A DNA stretch of 64,000 nucleotides from Yersinia massiliensis (GCF_003048255.1 NZ_CP028487.1:2728001-2792000), one strand, 5' to 3'. Positions 8,340 to 22,356 are shown, counted from the stretch's first letter. Translations and numbers: made by a program. The notes: generated from the sequence alone by a model not told the origin.

Positions 8340-8902
8340 GAGTTATACCCTTCAATAGTGGAATGCATTAACATTTTTATACCTGCTGATTGAAAATAAT
8401 TTTTTACAATCACATAACTTAATCTGTGACTATTTCCTCAGTCTTCGGCATTTCAATGCGCTTTCCGTGAATGCAACCGCCCCATCCCCGGTCTCTAAAT
8501 TATAAATATCTTAATTAAAAACAATAAATTGGTAGGAACTTCTTTTTTATCAGCTATCTCCTTCACTCTTTATTAAATGTTTATTTCAAAATTAAGATTA
8601 TTGAAATTTTTAACACCAAACAACCGAAATATGCATTTTGTATTGAGCAAATAACAAAACTATGACAGGGATCTAACAAATGCGGGTATTTTGAGCATGC
8701 TCGAGTGGTTTAATGGGACGTTCTACGACAACAAAGTGACTCAAACCCATTATGAGTTGGCAAGTCAGTGATCTAGAAGTGTTAATGCGTGAAGCCCACA
8801 GGAATCTGCGGGCATTGTTCGAAACGGATAGAGTTTGTATATATATTATAAATCAATATGTTAATGACTGAGTGACGATAATGAACCAATGCCATGAATC
8901 AC
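8340..8902. other. Intergenic gap upstream of the sugar ABC operon
   Basis: About 560 bases, AT-rich. It must carry the ABC operon promoter, but I could not fix one operator. A short open frame ending at 8771 (from about 8697, starting MLEWFNGTFYD) has no ribosome site and could be a remnant of a lost gene. An imperfect hairpin, GCCCACAG/CTGCGGGC, lies at 8794-8813. Confidence 0.4.
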
Positions 8903-9475
8903 TTATCGCTCAGGAAATAAATCAACCCATAGTAAGCAACTGCCTTCAGCGAGTGGCTGCAATTGGCCGCTTTTGATTGTCGGTAACCACCAGCAGCCCT
9001 GCGATGCAGTAAGCTGATGTGATTCCGTGTGGTTGATTAGCCATTTTCCTTTTACAACATAGGCCAGCCCTGCATGTGATGAGGGTAGCTCTCTTGCAGA
9101 ATTTATCACCGTGACAGAGGATTGCCAGCAACCCCGCCGAGTCATGATATTAAAATCTTGGCTAGACCCGCCCAGTAGCTGCGCATGAATAGGGATATCA
9201 CCAGGAAAAGCGAAAGGTTGCAGTGGCTGGGAAAGGGTATGGTCTTCCCAATCAGGGCTGGAGAGTATGACGCCATCCCCAGAGAGTAGCGTAATCGAAC
9301 GGTCAATATTGGCAAAAACTGAGAATGGGCCATCTTGCTCTATTGTCGCAATACTCGCACGCCAAGCAAAATCATCCCCCCCTACTGGCCAGCATGCGAT
9401 CTCTCGGGTTTCACCTCCCCCATTTCGCCAACGGCTAACCGGTAAACTGGCAAAGTCAAAAACGGTAAAGCTCAT
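8903..9475 (-). CDS. hutD: HutD family cupin protein
   Basis: A 190-residue protein of the HutD/Ves family (bicupin fold), including the family N-terminus LPVSRWRNGGGETREIA, then FAWRASIATIEQDGPFS and DFNIMTRRG. HutD proteins accompany histidine-utilisation genes and are thought to limit or tune the pathway, perhaps by binding an intermediate; the molecular role is not firmly known. The ATG overlaps the hutF stop as ATGA, with a strong AGGAGG upstream, so it is translationally coupled to hutF and is the second gene of a hutF-hutD unit. Confidence 0.9.
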   Translation of the reverse strand: MSFTVFDFASLPVSRWRNGGGETREIACWPVGGDDFAWRASIATIEQDGPFSVFANIDRSITLLSGDGVILSSPDWEDHTLSQPLQPFAFPGDIPIHAQLLGGSSQDFNIMTRRGCWQSSVTVINSARELPSSHAGLAYVVKGKWLINHTESHQLTASQGCWWLPTIKSGQLQPLAEGSCLLWVDLFPER

Positions 9476-10875
9476 CAGACCTCCTGTTGACAGGTTTTCA
9501 ATACAGCCAGAAAAGCCTGTGCAGTTTGCTGTTGTAATGGATGATATCTATCCACGATTACCGCTTTACCTGCCACATAAACATCTCGAATTTGCGATTT
9601 GCCCCCCGCAAATAACCACCGATTCAACAATGAAGCAGATTCTGTACCCGCAATATAGGGATCATCGCCATCCAAAACTAACCAATCAGCACGATAACCT
9701 TCAGCTAACTGACTAATTTTGCTGGCGCAAGCCTGCCGTCCCCCCGCAAGCGCTTGGCTATAAAGCAAATCAGCCACTGCGGGATATTGTTCATTTGTTA
9801 GGCGATTACGCCGTTGATCACGCAAGCGCTGACCATACTCCAACCAACGTAGTTCCTCTACCACATCCAATGATACGTGGCTGTCGGAGCCGATGCCCCA
9901 GTGCCCTTTGTGCTGTAAATAATCTACGCCGGGGAATATCCCATCGCCCAGATTCGCTTCCGTGGTGGGGCACAACCCTGCCACTGCTCGACTACTTGCC
10001 AAGCGCACCAGTTCAGATTCATCGAGATGTGTGGCATGAACTAAGCACCAACGGCTATCAACCGGCACATGATCATACAGCCATGCCACCGGCCGTTGCC
10101 CACTCCAAGCTAAACAATCATTCACTTCTTTTTGCTGCTCTGCGATATGAATATGCACCGGCAGCTGCTTATCAGAAGCATCGAGCACCACCTGCATTTG
10201 ACTTAACTCCACTGCACGCAGCGAATGGAAGCACAAGCCATGATTTTGTAGGGGCTGGTTAGCCAGTTGTTTGCTGATGACCTGCTGCTGTTTTAGGTAG
10301 CTCTCGGTATCTTGAATAAACCGGCGCTGACCTGGTTGAGCGGGTTGGGATCCAAAACCGGCATAGCTGTACAAAACTGGTAACAGCGTCATTCCGATTC
10401 CCGCATCTTGTGCGGCTTGGCTTAACTGCGCAGTCATTTCTCCTCGATCACTGTACGGTTTACCGTCGGTACCATGATGTAAATAATGGAATTCCGCGAC
10501 TTGGGTATAGCCGCCTTTTAGCATTTCGATATATAACTGACGTGCGATCACACCAATATGCTCTGGGGTTAATTGCTGCACCAAACGGTACATTAGATCC
10601 CGCCAAGTCCAGAAACTGTCTTGCGGATCACCGGCAACCTCAGCCAGCCCGGACATCATGCGCTGAAATGCATGTGAGTGAAGGTTTGGCATGCCTGGCA
10701 CGATTGGCCCTGATAAAATGTGGCAACCGGCCTCACAGCTATCATTCTGACTGCTTTCATTGCCACTACTGCCGGTAATAATGCGCTGAATAATGCCCTG
10801 TTCATCGACAGTAATCTGCACATCTGTTGCCCATCCATCGGATAAAAAAGCACGTTTGGTAAAATAAACTGGCAT
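9475..10875 (-). CDS. hutF: Formimidoylglutamate deiminase HutF
   Basis: A 466-residue amidohydrolase that converts N-formimidoyl-L-glutamate to N-formyl-L-glutamate and ammonia, the fourth step of the five-step histidine pathway. Metal-binding motifs of the family are in place: LHSHAFQRMMSG (about 62-73), HIHIAEQQKEV (about 241), HATHL (about 278) and GIGSDSHVS (about 328). Its presence together with hutG shows that this organism uses the deiminase/deformylase branch rather than a one-step HutG formiminoglutamase. It is divergent from hutC, and a HutC-type operator lies in the shared promoter region. Confidence 0.94.
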   Translation of the reverse strand: MPVYFTKRAFLSDGWATDVQITVDEQGIIQRIITGSSGNESSQNDSCEAGCHILSGPIVPGMPNLHSHAFQRMMSGLAEVAGDPQDSFWTWRDLMYRLVQQLTPEHIGVIARQLYIEMLKGGYTQVAEFHYLHHGTDGKPYSDRGEMTAQLSQAAQDAGIGMTLLPVLYSYAGFGSQPAQPGQRRFIQDTESYLKQQQVISKQLANQPLQNHGLCFHSLRAVELSQMQVVLDASDKQLPVHIHIAEQQKEVNDCLAWSGQRPVAWLYDHVPVDSRWCLVHATHLDESELVRLASSRAVAGLCPTTEANLGDGIFPGVDYLQHKGHWGIGSDSHVSLDVVEELRWLEYGQRLRDQRRNRLTNEQYPAVADLLYSQALAGGRQACASKISQLAEGYRADWLVLDGDDPYIAGTESASLLNRWLFAGGKSQIRDVYVAGKAVIVDRYHPLQQQTAQAFLAVLKTCQQEV

Positions 10876-10947
10876 AGCGATATCCCAATATTTTGTTCAG
10901 AGTCAAACGCGCTAGCAACAGCGACGTCAATTAATTAAAACATCTAC

Positions 10948-10958
10948 TTGTCTATACA
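10948..10958. promoter_or_regulatory. HutC operator between hutF and hutC
   Basis: TTGTCTATACA, the reverse complement of the TGTATAGACAA core that I recall from Klebsiella/Pseudomonas hut operators. It lies in the 148-base divergent region, so it can serve both hutFD and autoregulation of hutC. Confidence 0.65.
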
Positions 10959-11023
10959 TATACATACGCTAAATTCAACCTTAGACTTAGCATACAACTT
11001 TTATATTCAACGAGGTCAGTGCC

Positions 11024-11791
11024 GTGGCGGAACAACAAACAGTCTTACAACTCAGTGCCGCAATGGACGATACGCCTGCGCCAATTTATCAACGGGTGAA
11101 ATTGGCGATCATTCATCAAATCAGAACCGGTGTCTGGCAACCCCACCAGCGTATTCCCTCAGAAAGCGAACTTGTTAATGAGTTAGGCGTAAGTCGCATG
11201 ACCATCAACCGCGCGCTTCGTGAACTCACCAGCGAGGGCTTTCTCATCCGCATGCAAGGTGTAGGCACCTTTGTCGCTGAAGCAAAGGCACACAGTGCCT
11301 TGCTCGCCGTCCATAATATTGCCGATGAAATTACGGCTCGTGGCCACCGCCACAGCAGTAAAATATTGCAACTCGAAACTCGCCCAGCCACCCCTGAAGA
11401 AGCCACGAGTTTAGGTATGCAGCCTAATCAGCAACTGTTCTACTCGCAAATTGTTCATTATGAGAATGACATCCCTATTCAGGTTGAAAACCGTTGTGTT
11501 AATCCCAACACTGCGCCTGACTATATGAAGCAGGATTTCAATGTGATCACGCCTTACAGCTACCTCACCCAAGTGGCCCCACTCACCGAAGGTGAACATA
11601 TTGTTGAAGCGGTGATCCCCAGCTCAATCGAACGACAACTCTTGCAACTGGACGAACATGAACCCTGCCTGTTGATTCGACGCCGAACTTGGTATGGGAA
11701 AGCCATCGTGACTTCCGCCCAATTACTCTATCCAGGTTCTCGCTATCAACTCTATGGTCGTTTTACCCCACAAGGCACGGTGACGTCCTGA
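11024..11791 (+). CDS. hutC: Histidine utilisation repressor HutC (GntR/HutC family)
   Basis: A 255-residue GntR-family regulator: winged-helix domain at about 15-85 (PIYQRVKLAI, then ESELVNELGVSRMTINRALREL) and a UTRA ligand domain from about 95 to the end (ITARGHRHSSKIL, FYSQIVHYENDIPIQVENR). HutC represses hut genes and is released by urocanate. The GTG at 11024 is used; it begins a sequence aligned with other HutC proteins. It is divergent from hutFD and upstream of hutIG, with putative operators on both sides. Confidence 0.93.
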   Translation: MAEQQTVLQLSAAMDDTPAPIYQRVKLAIIHQIRTGVWQPHQRIPSESELVNELGVSRMTINRALRELTSEGFLIRMQGVGTFVAEAKAHSALLAVHNIADEITARGHRHSSKILQLETRPATPEEATSLGMQPNQQLFYSQIVHYENDIPIQVENRCVNPNTAPDYMKQDFNVITPYSYLTQVAPLTEGEHIVEAVIPSSIERQLLQLDEHEPCLLIRRRTWYGKAIVTSAQLLYPGSRYQLYGRFTPQGTVTS

Positions 11792-11886
11792 TCAATTTTT
11801 TTTCTCTGCGAGAACTGCGAAGTGTTACGCAATTGTTGAATTCCCTATCTTGCTGATAGTGAATTTATACGCTAGGTTGTCCATGA

Positions 11887-11898
11887 TTGTATATACAA
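11887..11898. promoter_or_regulatory. HutC operator in front of hutI
   Basis: TTGTATATACAA is a perfect 12-bp palindrome sharing the TTGTNTATACA core with the site at 10948. It ends 33 bases before the hutI start, so a bound repressor would block hutIG. Confidence 0.65.
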
Positions 11899-11931
11899 CT
11901 TAAATTCGTAGACGTTTTGGGGAGTGAGATC

Positions 11932-13149
11932 GTGTCAGAAATTCACTGTGATAGCCTGTGGTACGGTGCCGACATCGTGACCATGCGTGATGGGAAATAT
12001 CATCTGATTCAGCAAGGTGCGATGGCAGTGACGGAGGGCAAAATCGTTTGGATTGGGCCTTATCGCGAATTGCCTGCTATCAATGCCACTCGCGAGGTTG
12101 TCTATCAAGGCGGCTTGATCACTCCCGGATTCATTGATTGCCATACTCATTTGGTGTTTGGCGGCGATCGTAGTGCTGAATTTGAACAGCGCCTTAACGG
12201 TGTTAGCTATGCCGAAATCGCTGCTAAGGGTGGCGGTATCGTCTCAACGGTTAATGCCACACGGAGCACCAGTGAACAGCTTCTATTAGAACAAGCGTTA
12301 TTTCGCCTAAAGCCCTTGCTTGCCGAAGGGGTGACGTGTATTGAGATTAAGTCCGGTTACGGCCTTGATCTCGAAAGTGAAATGAAAATGCTGCGGGTTG
12401 CACGTAAATTAGGGGAATTACTGCCTGTGACGGTGAAAACAACCTGTCTGGCTGCCCATGCTTTGCCGCCAGAGTTTGCCGGCCGCCCCGATGACTATAT
12501 AGATTTTGTTTGTCATACCATCATTCCACAAGTCGCCGCGGAAGGGCTTGCTGATGCAATTGACGCTTTTTGCGAGCATTTGGCATTTTCCCCCGCGCAA
12601 GTTGAACGTGTATTTTTAGCCGCGCAGCAAGTCGGTTTGCCGGTCAAACTTCATGCTGAACAACTGTCATCACTGCATGGCAGCACTCTCGCAGCCCACT
12701 ATCATGCGCTGTCTGCCGACCATCTCGAATATGCAACAGAAGCAGATGTTGAGGCGATGGGGGAAGCCGGTACCGTTGCCGTCATGCTACCCGGTGCCTA
12801 TTACCTACTACGTGAAACACAATGTCCCCCCATCGAATTATTCCGCCAGTACAAGGTTCCCATGGCCTTAGCCAGCGATGCAAACCCTGGAACATCTCCA
12901 GCACTTTCTTTACGCTTAATGCTAAACATGGCTTGCACATTATTCCGCATGACACCAGAAGAAGCATTGGCGGGCGTGACTTGTCATGCCGCTCGAGCAC
13001 TTGGTTTACATGAAACTCAAGGCACGTTGGAAACCGGTAAATTAGCAAACTGGGTTCACTGGCCGTTATCTCGTCCTGCTGAATTGGCTTACTGGCTAGG
13101 AGGGCAGTTACCTGCGAGCGTCGTTTTCCAAGGAGAAACCCGACCATGA
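11932..13149 (+). CDS. hutI: Imidazolonepropionase HutI
   Basis: A 405-residue amidohydrolase hydrolysing 4-imidazolone-5-propanoate to N-formimidoylglutamate, the third step of histidine degradation. Metal and catalytic motifs: [12 protein letters not shown] (about 65-76), LHAEQLSS (about 241), SADHLEYA (about 262) and [11 protein letters not shown] (about 313). I use the GTG at 11932, which follows GGGGAG by seven bases; an open frame continues upstream from a TTG at 11887, but that would place the HutC operator inside the gene. It overlaps hutG by four bases. Confidence 0.93.
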   Translation: MSEIHCDSLWYGADIVTMRDGKYHLIQQGAMAVTEGKIVWIGPYRELPAINATREVVYQGGLITPGFIDCHTHLVFGGDRSAEFEQRLNGVSYAEIAAKGGGIVSTVNATRSTSEQLLLEQALFRLKPLLAEGVTCIEIKSGYGLDLESEMKMLRVARKLGELLPVTVKTTCLAAHALPPEFAGRPDDYIDFVCHTIIPQVAAEGLADAIDAFCEHLAFSPAQVERVFLAAQQVGLPVKLHAEQLSSLHGSTLAAHYHALSADHLEYATEADVEAMGEAGTVAVMLPGAYYLLRETQCPPIELFRQYKVPMALASDANPGTSPALSLRLMLNMACTLFRMTPEEALAGVTCHAARALGLHETQGTLETGKLANWVHWPLSRPAELAYWLGGQLPASVVFQGETRP

Positions 13150-13955
13150 ACATCACAGACCCATTGAGTTTCCATGCAGGTGAATTGCCATTATTAATTA
13201 GCATTCCTCACGCTGGTACGCGACTAACACCTGCCGTTGAAACAGGTCTATCCGATGCTGCCCGCCCTCTTTCAGATACTGATTGGCACATTCCTCGGCT
13301 TTATGATTTTGCCCAAGACATGGGTGCCAGCATAGTGATCGGCAACTACTCTCGCTTGGTGGTTGATTTGAATCGACCGGAAGATGATCAGCCACTGTAT
13401 ACGACGGCAACGACCGGTTTATTCCCTGACACACTGTTCGATGGCCGCCCTTGCTTTATGGCAGGTAAAACGCCCTCGTCGCAGGAACGTCAATCCTATT
13501 TGCAACACATTTGGCGTCCATATCATCATCAACTACAAACAGAGTTAGATCGTCTTAAAAAGCAGTTTGGTTATGTATTGTTGTTAGATGCCCACTCAAT
13601 TGCATCGGTCATTCCCAGATTGTTTGAAGGCCAGTTGCCTGATTTAAACTTTGGCACCAACAGCGGAGCCAGTTGCGCGCCATTATTGAGTCAAGAACTG
13701 ATCGAATGCTGCGAGCATCAGTCCTTATTCAGCCATGTACTGAATGGCCGTTTTAAGGGAGGACATATCACTCGTGCGTATGGCTCACCTGAGAATAATC
13801 AACACGCAGTACAGCTAGAGTTAGCGCAGCTCAACTATATGTCTGAAACTGAGCCTTATCCCTATCTACCCGAGCATGCAGCACATTTGCAGCAACTCTT
13901 AAAACAGTTGATTAAGACCATGCTGATATGGGGCGAACAGCACTATCGGCATTAA
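13146..13955 (+). CDS. hutG: N-formylglutamate deformylase HutG
   Basis: A 269-residue N-formylglutamate amidohydrolase releasing formate and glutamate, the last step of the deiminase branch. Family motifs: [12 protein letters not shown] (about 16-27), [32 protein letters not shown] (about 147) and [12 protein letters not shown]. It starts within the hutI stop (ATGA-type overlap) behind AAGGAGAAAC, so it is coupled to hutI. A strong bidirectional terminator follows 100 bases after its stop. hutH and hutU, for the first two steps, are not in the window. Confidence 0.94.
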   Translation: MNITDPLSFHAGELPLLISIPHAGTRLTPAVETGLSDAARPLSDTDWHIPRLYDFAQDMGASIVIGNYSRLVVDLNRPEDDQPLYTTATTGLFPDTLFDGRPCFMAGKTPSSQERQSYLQHIWRPYHHQLQTELDRLKKQFGYVLLLDAHSIASVIPRLFEGQLPDLNFGTNSGASCAPLLSQELIECCEHQSLFSHVLNGRFKGGHITRAYGSPENNQHAVQLELAQLNYMSETEPYPYLPEHAAHLQQLLKQLIKTMLIWGEQHYRH

Positions 13956-14057
13956 AACATTAGCAGCATCATAAACGCCCATAGCACAGCACCATAAACG
14001 CTTGCAGCACTGAGAGCTCATCAATAATCTGCCTACACATCTGGGGAGATTAAAAAC

Positions 14058-14086
14058 AAAAAGGCGGGATTATTCCCGCCTTTTTT
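14058..14086. terminator. Bidirectional terminator between hutG and the porin
   Basis: AAGGCGGGA, loop TTAT, TCCCGCCTT, flanked by A-run on the left and TTTTTT on the right, so it works in both directions for the convergent genes. Confidence 0.9.
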
Positions 14087-14137
14087 ATTCACCAATTTCC
14101 GACACAGAAAAGGGTAATAATCACTGCTTTAATTAAC

Positions 14138-15220
14138 TTAGAAACGGTAAGTCAAGTTAACCGCAACAATGTCATCAGTCCCCAGACCCAGCGGGTTGTC
14201 TTCATCCAGCAAGTTAATCTGGTAATCAACATAGGTGAACATGTTTTTGTTGATGTAGTAAGTCACACCAATTTCAGCATATTTCAGCAAATCAGCATCG
14301 CCTACAGCAGAAAGGTCTTTCCCTTTAGACTGAACATAAGCGATTGATGGGCGAATACCATTTTCGAACTGATACTGAGCAACTAATTCTACGTTCTGAG
14401 TTTTATTTGCAATCAGATCTTTATATGGCGTCATGTTCAGCGTTTCGCCGTACATTGCTGCGATATAAACTTGGTTCGCATCATATTTCAGCGCGGTCGC
14501 CCAAGCCTGAGCTTTGTCACCAGTAGCGCTGTTTGCTAGGTTTTTCTGGCCCAGAGTACGGTTTGAAGATGAGAATGCGGCTGCAAAACCAACACCACTG
14601 CCTTCGATGTCTTGGTAATCAACAGACAAACCAAAACCGTCACCGTTCGCTTTCTGGATAGCGCGTTCGTTCTTGGTGGTATCGCCATCATCATTGCGGC
14701 CTTGGTACTGTGCTGCAATGTTCAGACCTTTGACCAGACCGAAGAAATCTGAGTTACGGTAAGTCGCCAGACCGGTTGAACGGCCTGTCATGTAGTTATC
14801 GGTGTATGCAATTGAATCACCGCCGAACTCTGGCAGCATGTCGGTGTAAGCCAGTGCATCATAAACGACACCATAGTTACGGCCGTAATCGAAAGAACCG
14901 AATTCAGCAAATTTCAAACCTGCAAAACCGAGACGGGTTTTATTCCCTTTATCACCTTGAGACTCTGCATTTTTTGCGGCGACGTTATATTCCCACTGAC
15001 CAAAACCGGTCAATTGGCTATTAATCTGTGTTTCGCCTTTAAAACCAAAACGAACATAAGTATCGTCGTGATTATCATGATTTGAGAAAAGGTATTTAGC
15101 GGCTACACGACCATAAAGGTCCAATTTATTGCCATCTTTATTATAAATCTCTGCTGCGTTTGACAGAGTAGGAACCATACTCAAAGTGACCGCTAAGGCC
15201 AGCACACTGCGCTTCATCAT
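14138..15220 (-). CDS. OmpC/OmpF-like general porin
   Basis: A 360-residue trimeric beta-barrel porin of the enterobacterial OmpC/OmpF/PhoE family. Signal peptide of about 22 residues (cleaved at [11 protein letters not shown]); mature start [16 protein letters not shown]; loop 3 with the PEFGGD element near residue 135; last strand VNLTYRF ending in Phe. Two adjacent ATGs (15220, 15217) are possible. The gene faces the hut cluster across a shared terminator, and its upstream region holds a good HutC-like site, suggesting that this porin copy may be induced with histidine use. That is inference; porins are also controlled by OmpR. Confidence 0.9.
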   Translation of the reverse strand: MMKRSVLALAVTLSMVPTLSNAAEIYNKDGNKLDLYGRVAAKYLFSNHDNHDDTYVRFGFKGETQINSQLTGFGQWEYNVAAKNAESQGDKGNKTRLGFAGLKFAEFGSFDYGRNYGVVYDALAYTDMLPEFGGDSIAYTDNYMTGRSTGLATYRNSDFFGLVKGLNIAAQYQGRNDDGDTTKNERAIQKANGDGFGLSVDYQDIEGSGVGFAAAFSSSNRTLGQKNLANSATGDKAQAWATALKYDANQVYIAAMYGETLNMTPYKDLIANKTQNVELVAQYQFENGIRPSIAYVQSKGKDLSAVGDADLLKYAEIGVTYYINKNMFTYVDYQINLLDEDNPLGLGTDDIVAVNLTYRF

Positions 15221-15380
15221 TATCTTTTCCTTTAAATTTTAATAATATTAACCCGCTGGGCTAAATTGGGTTTAGCCTCATAAAAGTTAATTTTTAATTT
15301 TTTATAGTGACCTGTCTTGTAAAGCGAATAGACATTATCACTAAGCACGAAAAGTTAAAATGGTAAATTTGAAGATATAT

Positions 15381-15394
15381 ACGTATAGACAGGT
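15381..15394 (-). promoter_or_regulatory. HutC-like operator upstream of the porin
   Basis: On the minus strand ACCTGTCTATACGT, sharing TGTCTATAC with the hutF-hutC operator. It lies about 160 bases upstream of the porin start. The position is distal for simple repression, so its activity is uncertain. Confidence 0.4.
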
Positions 15395-15759
15395 AATCAA
15401 TTGTAACTAAATGTGTTTTTCGGAACTATTCATAACCCATTGATTAACAGTGATTTTAAGTAATTAGATATAACCAAAATAGTGCATTAGCACCATTTGG
15501 GTGCAAAGTCATTTCTATTTGTTTCTTTTTTGTTCTAATTCACAATAAGTTTTGTAAAATGGAGCGAATATCACACTTCCAATGCACTTTTTTATATATT
15601 CAATTCAATTTAATGGCTATTTAAGATACAGGAAATAGGTTTTTAATTGTCATTATTGGTGCAGAAAGCTTGAGTGAAATAACCAGATTAACTAAAAGAT
15701 TAGTATGATGAATTATTAAATGAGGAGTTAATACATTACTGATAGGCGAGGAGGATAAA

Positions 15760-15801
15760 ATGCCGTTAGATAATTTTTTAAATTTAAAGAACAAAAAATG
15801 A
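15760..15801 (+). CDS. Candidate 13-residue peptide with strong ribosome site
   Basis: ATG at 15760 opens a 13-codon frame (MPLDNFLNLKNKK) behind a perfect AGGAGG six bases upstream. Its stop lies inside the stem of a rho-independent terminator, so a short dedicated transcript is implied. I do not recognise it. It could be a leader or toxin-like peptide, the start of a decayed gene, or the coding part of a regulatory RNA. The rest of the 15221-15933 gap is very AT-rich, without other genes. Confidence 0.35.
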   Translation: MPLDNFLNLKNKK

Positions 15802-15828
15802 GCCATTATCTTTTTTAGCTCATTTTTT
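15793..15828 (+). terminator. Terminator after the 13-codon ORF
   Basis: AAAAAATGAGC (15793-15803) and GCTCATTTTTT (15818-15828) form a perfect 11-bp inverted repeat with a T-run on the right. The stem is nearly symmetric, so it could also act leftward. Confidence 0.65.
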
Positions 15829-15933
15829 AAAAAAATAAGAAGATATATTGCTTTAAATTTAACTTAAGGAATACTTCCGGTGGTGATATTACCCTGCGTC
15901 ATTATCCATTTTAAAGGCCATCATTCCTCTGAC

Positions 15934-16926
15934 CTATGCTATTGGTAACTCAGCTTCATCCATCTGCACCAACATGATCCCTGCACGTAGCCCCATCGCG
16001 ACTCGTGGATTGGGAAATAAGATCCATTCCATTTCATGTTGAACATGATAACTGTCGTTTGGTTGCTCACTTAACAATGTTCCTCGCTTGAAAGGCGTAA
16101 AGTTCAGCGTGTCATCTGCCACCAAAAGTTTAAAGTCTGAGTGCTGTTTAAGCAGCGATTTCACGACCCGATACAGGACTATCTTTCCTGTGGCCCGCGC
16201 AAGCAGTTGCCTACGACTCACCAACGCTTCTAATCCCGCAATAATCCCCTTAAATTGGGCCAGTTGATTTTCACCAAATGGCCGTGCCTTACCCAGCTCC
16301 AGCGTGCAACTGGCGGCCGAACAGAACTCACTACTGAAGTGAGCAAAAGTTCCTCCCGCTGAAGTATGCATGACTAACGCATCCAGCTCGATATCTTGCA
16401 GCCAGCGGAACATATCCGCGCAATAGGGGGCTATTTGGTAAGGTAACAAGCCAAAACGAGTATGATGCGAACCTCGAATCGCGGTGTGTAAATCAAAGTG
16501 TTGCCGTGTCGAATCGCTATCAGCATCAAAAAAATTCACGACGACCTGTTCGAGATAGGCTGCTCTTTCGGGTTCATCGCCTGATAAATACTGTTGATGA
16601 CGCCCGCCAAACATACGGTTGATATCCGCAGTGAGATAGCGCTCCCCCGCTCTGATTGCAGGCGGATTACCAAGTATCACGAGCAGGCGCACCGCCAGCG
16701 GCAATTTCCCTGCGAATAAATCAATGACTAACTGGTTAACGATCTCGATCGGCGCGGTTTCATTCCCGTGGATACCGGCAGATATCACTACCGATTGCGT
16801 GTACACACCATGAGGCGTCAACATCAAGACCCCTTCGCCGAGCCATTGCCATTTAAGGTTGCTGGTTTCGCCTTGGGTCGTTTGCGGTATGTCGCCAGAG
16901 AGTGTGATCGATAAAAAATTGAGCAT
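15934..16926 (-). CDS. astE: Succinylglutamate desuccinylase AstE
   Basis: A 330-residue zinc carboxypeptidase-like enzyme (M14/AstE family) splitting N-succinylglutamate into succinate and glutamate, the last step of the AST pathway. Visible: GIHGNETAPIEI (zinc His and Glu, about 63-74), HFDLHTAIRGS (zinc His, about 150), LELGKARPFG (catalytic Glu). I place the start at 16926 (MLNFLSITLSG) because GGAAGG lies eight bases upstream; longer in-frame starts overlap astB. It ends the astCADBE operon. Confidence 0.92.
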   Translation of the reverse strand: MLNFLSITLSGDIPQTTQGETSNLKWQWLGEGVLMLTPHGVYTQSVVISAGIHGNETAPIEIVNQLVIDLFAGKLPLAVRLLVILGNPPAIRAGERYLTADINRMFGGRHQQYLSGDEPERAAYLEQVVVNFFDADSDSTRQHFDLHTAIRGSHHTRFGLLPYQIAPYCADMFRWLQDIELDALVMHTSAGGTFAHFSSEFCSAASCTLELGKARPFGENQLAQFKGIIAGLEALVSRRQLLARATGKIVLYRVVKSLLKQHSDFKLLVADDTLNFTPFKRGTLLSEQPNDSYHVQHEMEWILFPNPRVAMGLRAGIMLVQMDEAELPIA

Positions 16927-16966
16927 TATCAGCCTTCCCTTTGCTTTGCTATGTTTTTCTTTGCAC

Positions 16967-18313
16967 TTAAGCTCGCTGGAACGGGTATACCGACCCAAGA
17001 TTGAGTATTCGTGTCAGTTCATCCAGCGCTTGCCGCCCCTCACGCAGTAACTGCGGGTCGGCTAAATCTTTAAATTGCAAATGGTCACGGTAATGCTGAT
17101 CAACCCAATTATTCAGTGCCACAAACAAGGCGGGCGTCATCATCACACGGCTATTAACAGCCTGTAGCTCAGTATCATTTAAAGCTACACGTAACCGTAA
17201 ACAGGCAGGGCCGCCGCCATTGCGCATACTTTCACGCAAATCAAATACCTTTATCTCATCAACCGGGCCACCACTACTGATTAACTCAGATAAATAACGC
17301 CATACTGTTGGGTTGTCTTGCGACTCCTGCGGGATAACCAGTCGCATTTTACCGTTGGGTTTACTGAGTAACTGGCTGTTAAATAAGTAGGTTGATACTG
17401 CATCAGCGACGGATACCGCAGAAGCAGGCACTTCAATCGTGAGGAGTTGCTGTTCAATGCCGTCCATTTTTCGACGTATCTCATCCATCACTCGAATATC
17501 GGGTATAAACGCATGCTGGTGATGGAACAGCACATTCTGATTACTGACCGCGATGACGTCATTGTGAAAGACCCCTTGGTCGATAACCGCAGGATTTTGC
17601 TGCACAAAAACCGTTCGTTCAGGGGCCAATTGATGTAGGCGAGCGACGGATTGACTGGCTTCGAGTGTTTGACGAGCAGGATAACGACTTGGGCTGACGC
17701 CATTTTCTAGCCCTTTGCGGCCATACACAAACACCTGAACCGCTGGGCTGTCATAATCACCGCCCAATCGATTGTGGTTTGCTGCCCCTTCATCGCCAAA
17801 CAGCTCGACAGAAGGTAAAGCCTCATGATGAACGAAGTGACGATGATTATTAAAAACCGCCTTTAATAAGGCAGATGTAGTATCCGCCTCAATCGCGCGA
17901 TGAAACTTATTATTCAAATTAGCGACGGTAAAATGAACCCGGCTGTCTTGACTATCAGCGGAAGGCGAAACCGTCGCGGCGTTTGCGGTCCACATCGAGG
18001 AAGCCGAGCTAACCGCAGACAACAAGCGCGGAGATTGACGTGCCACCTCACTCAACACTTGTTCATCTGAACCACTAAAACCTAGTTGGCGTAGCGCGCC
18101 GATTGAGGGACGCTCTTGCGGTGGCAAAATACCTTGTTTGTAGCCTAAATCGGCCAGCGCCTTCATCTTTAGTAACCCCTGCTTTGCTGCTAAACGGGGG
18201 TTAGAAATACTGTTTTGATGGGTCGTCGATGCCTCATTGCCAAATGACAAGCCCGCATAGTGGTGTGTCAACCCAACCAATCCATCAAAATTAACTTCAT
18301 ATCCTGCCATCAT
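16967..18313 (-). CDS. astB: Succinylarginine dihydrolase AstB
   Basis: A 448-residue amidinotransferase-fold enzyme converting N-succinylarginine to N-succinylornithine, ammonia and CO2. Family blocks: [19 protein letters not shown] at the start, [13 protein letters not shown] (about 175), [19 protein letters not shown] (about 237), and the C-terminal [14 protein letters not shown] with the nucleophilic Cys near 373. Two adjacent ATGs are possible starts after GGAAG. Fourth gene of the ast operon, directly after astD. Confidence 0.95.
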   Translation of the reverse strand: MMAGYEVNFDGLVGLTHHYAGLSFGNEASTTHQNSISNPRLAAKQGLLKMKALADLGYKQGILPPQERPSIGALRQLGFSGSDEQVLSEVARQSPRLLSAVSSASSMWTANAATVSPSADSQDSRVHFTVANLNNKFHRAIEADTTSALLKAVFNNHRHFVHHEALPSVELFGDEGAANHNRLGGDYDSPAVQVFVYGRKGLENGVSPSRYPARQTLEASQSVARLHQLAPERTVFVQQNPAVIDQGVFHNDVIAVSNQNVLFHHQHAFIPDIRVMDEIRRKMDGIEQQLLTIEVPASAVSVADAVSTYLFNSQLLSKPNGKMRLVIPQESQDNPTVWRYLSELISSGGPVDEIKVFDLRESMRNGGGPACLRLRVALNDTELQAVNSRVMMTPALFVALNNWVDQHYRDHLQFKDLADPQLLREGRQALDELTRILNLGSVYPFQRA

Positions 18314-18343
18314 CTTCTTCCTTTATGGATAGGTGCGTGTCTG

Positions 18344-20865
<2,522 letters not shown>

Positions 20866-20895
20866 ATTCAAGGTCCTTTGTGTACTGCGTAAATG

Positions 20896-22254
<1,359 letters not shown>

Positions 22255-22271
22255 CCTGATATAAAGTGTAC

Positions 22272-22287
22272 AGCAGCTTTCGTGCCA
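22272..22287 (-). promoter_or_regulatory. Sigma-54 promoter of the ast operon
   Basis: On the minus strand TGGCACGAAAGCTGCT: the -24 GG and -12 GC are separated by exactly ten bases and TGGCAC is the consensus -24 box. It lies about 130 bases upstream of astC. Ast operons are known to be nitrogen-regulated through NtrC. I could not locate convincing NtrC enhancer sites. Confidence 0.75.
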
Positions 22288-22342
22288 CACCACCCCACAT
22301 GTGAATAAAATGTATAAATTCCATTAAAACAATAATTTAAAA

Positions 22343-22356
22343 TGCATAATTATGCA
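22343..22356. promoter_or_regulatory. ArgR-like palindrome upstream of astC
   Basis: TGCATAATTATGCA, a perfect 14-bp palindrome with the size and AT-rich centre of an ARG box, about 56 bases upstream of the -24 element, a position suited to activation. Confidence 0.5.

Noticed and set aside
8697..8771. Open frame MLEWFNGTFYD..., thought to be a transposase or enzyme remnant
   Set aside because: Too short and no clear match to any family; mentioned only in the gap entry.
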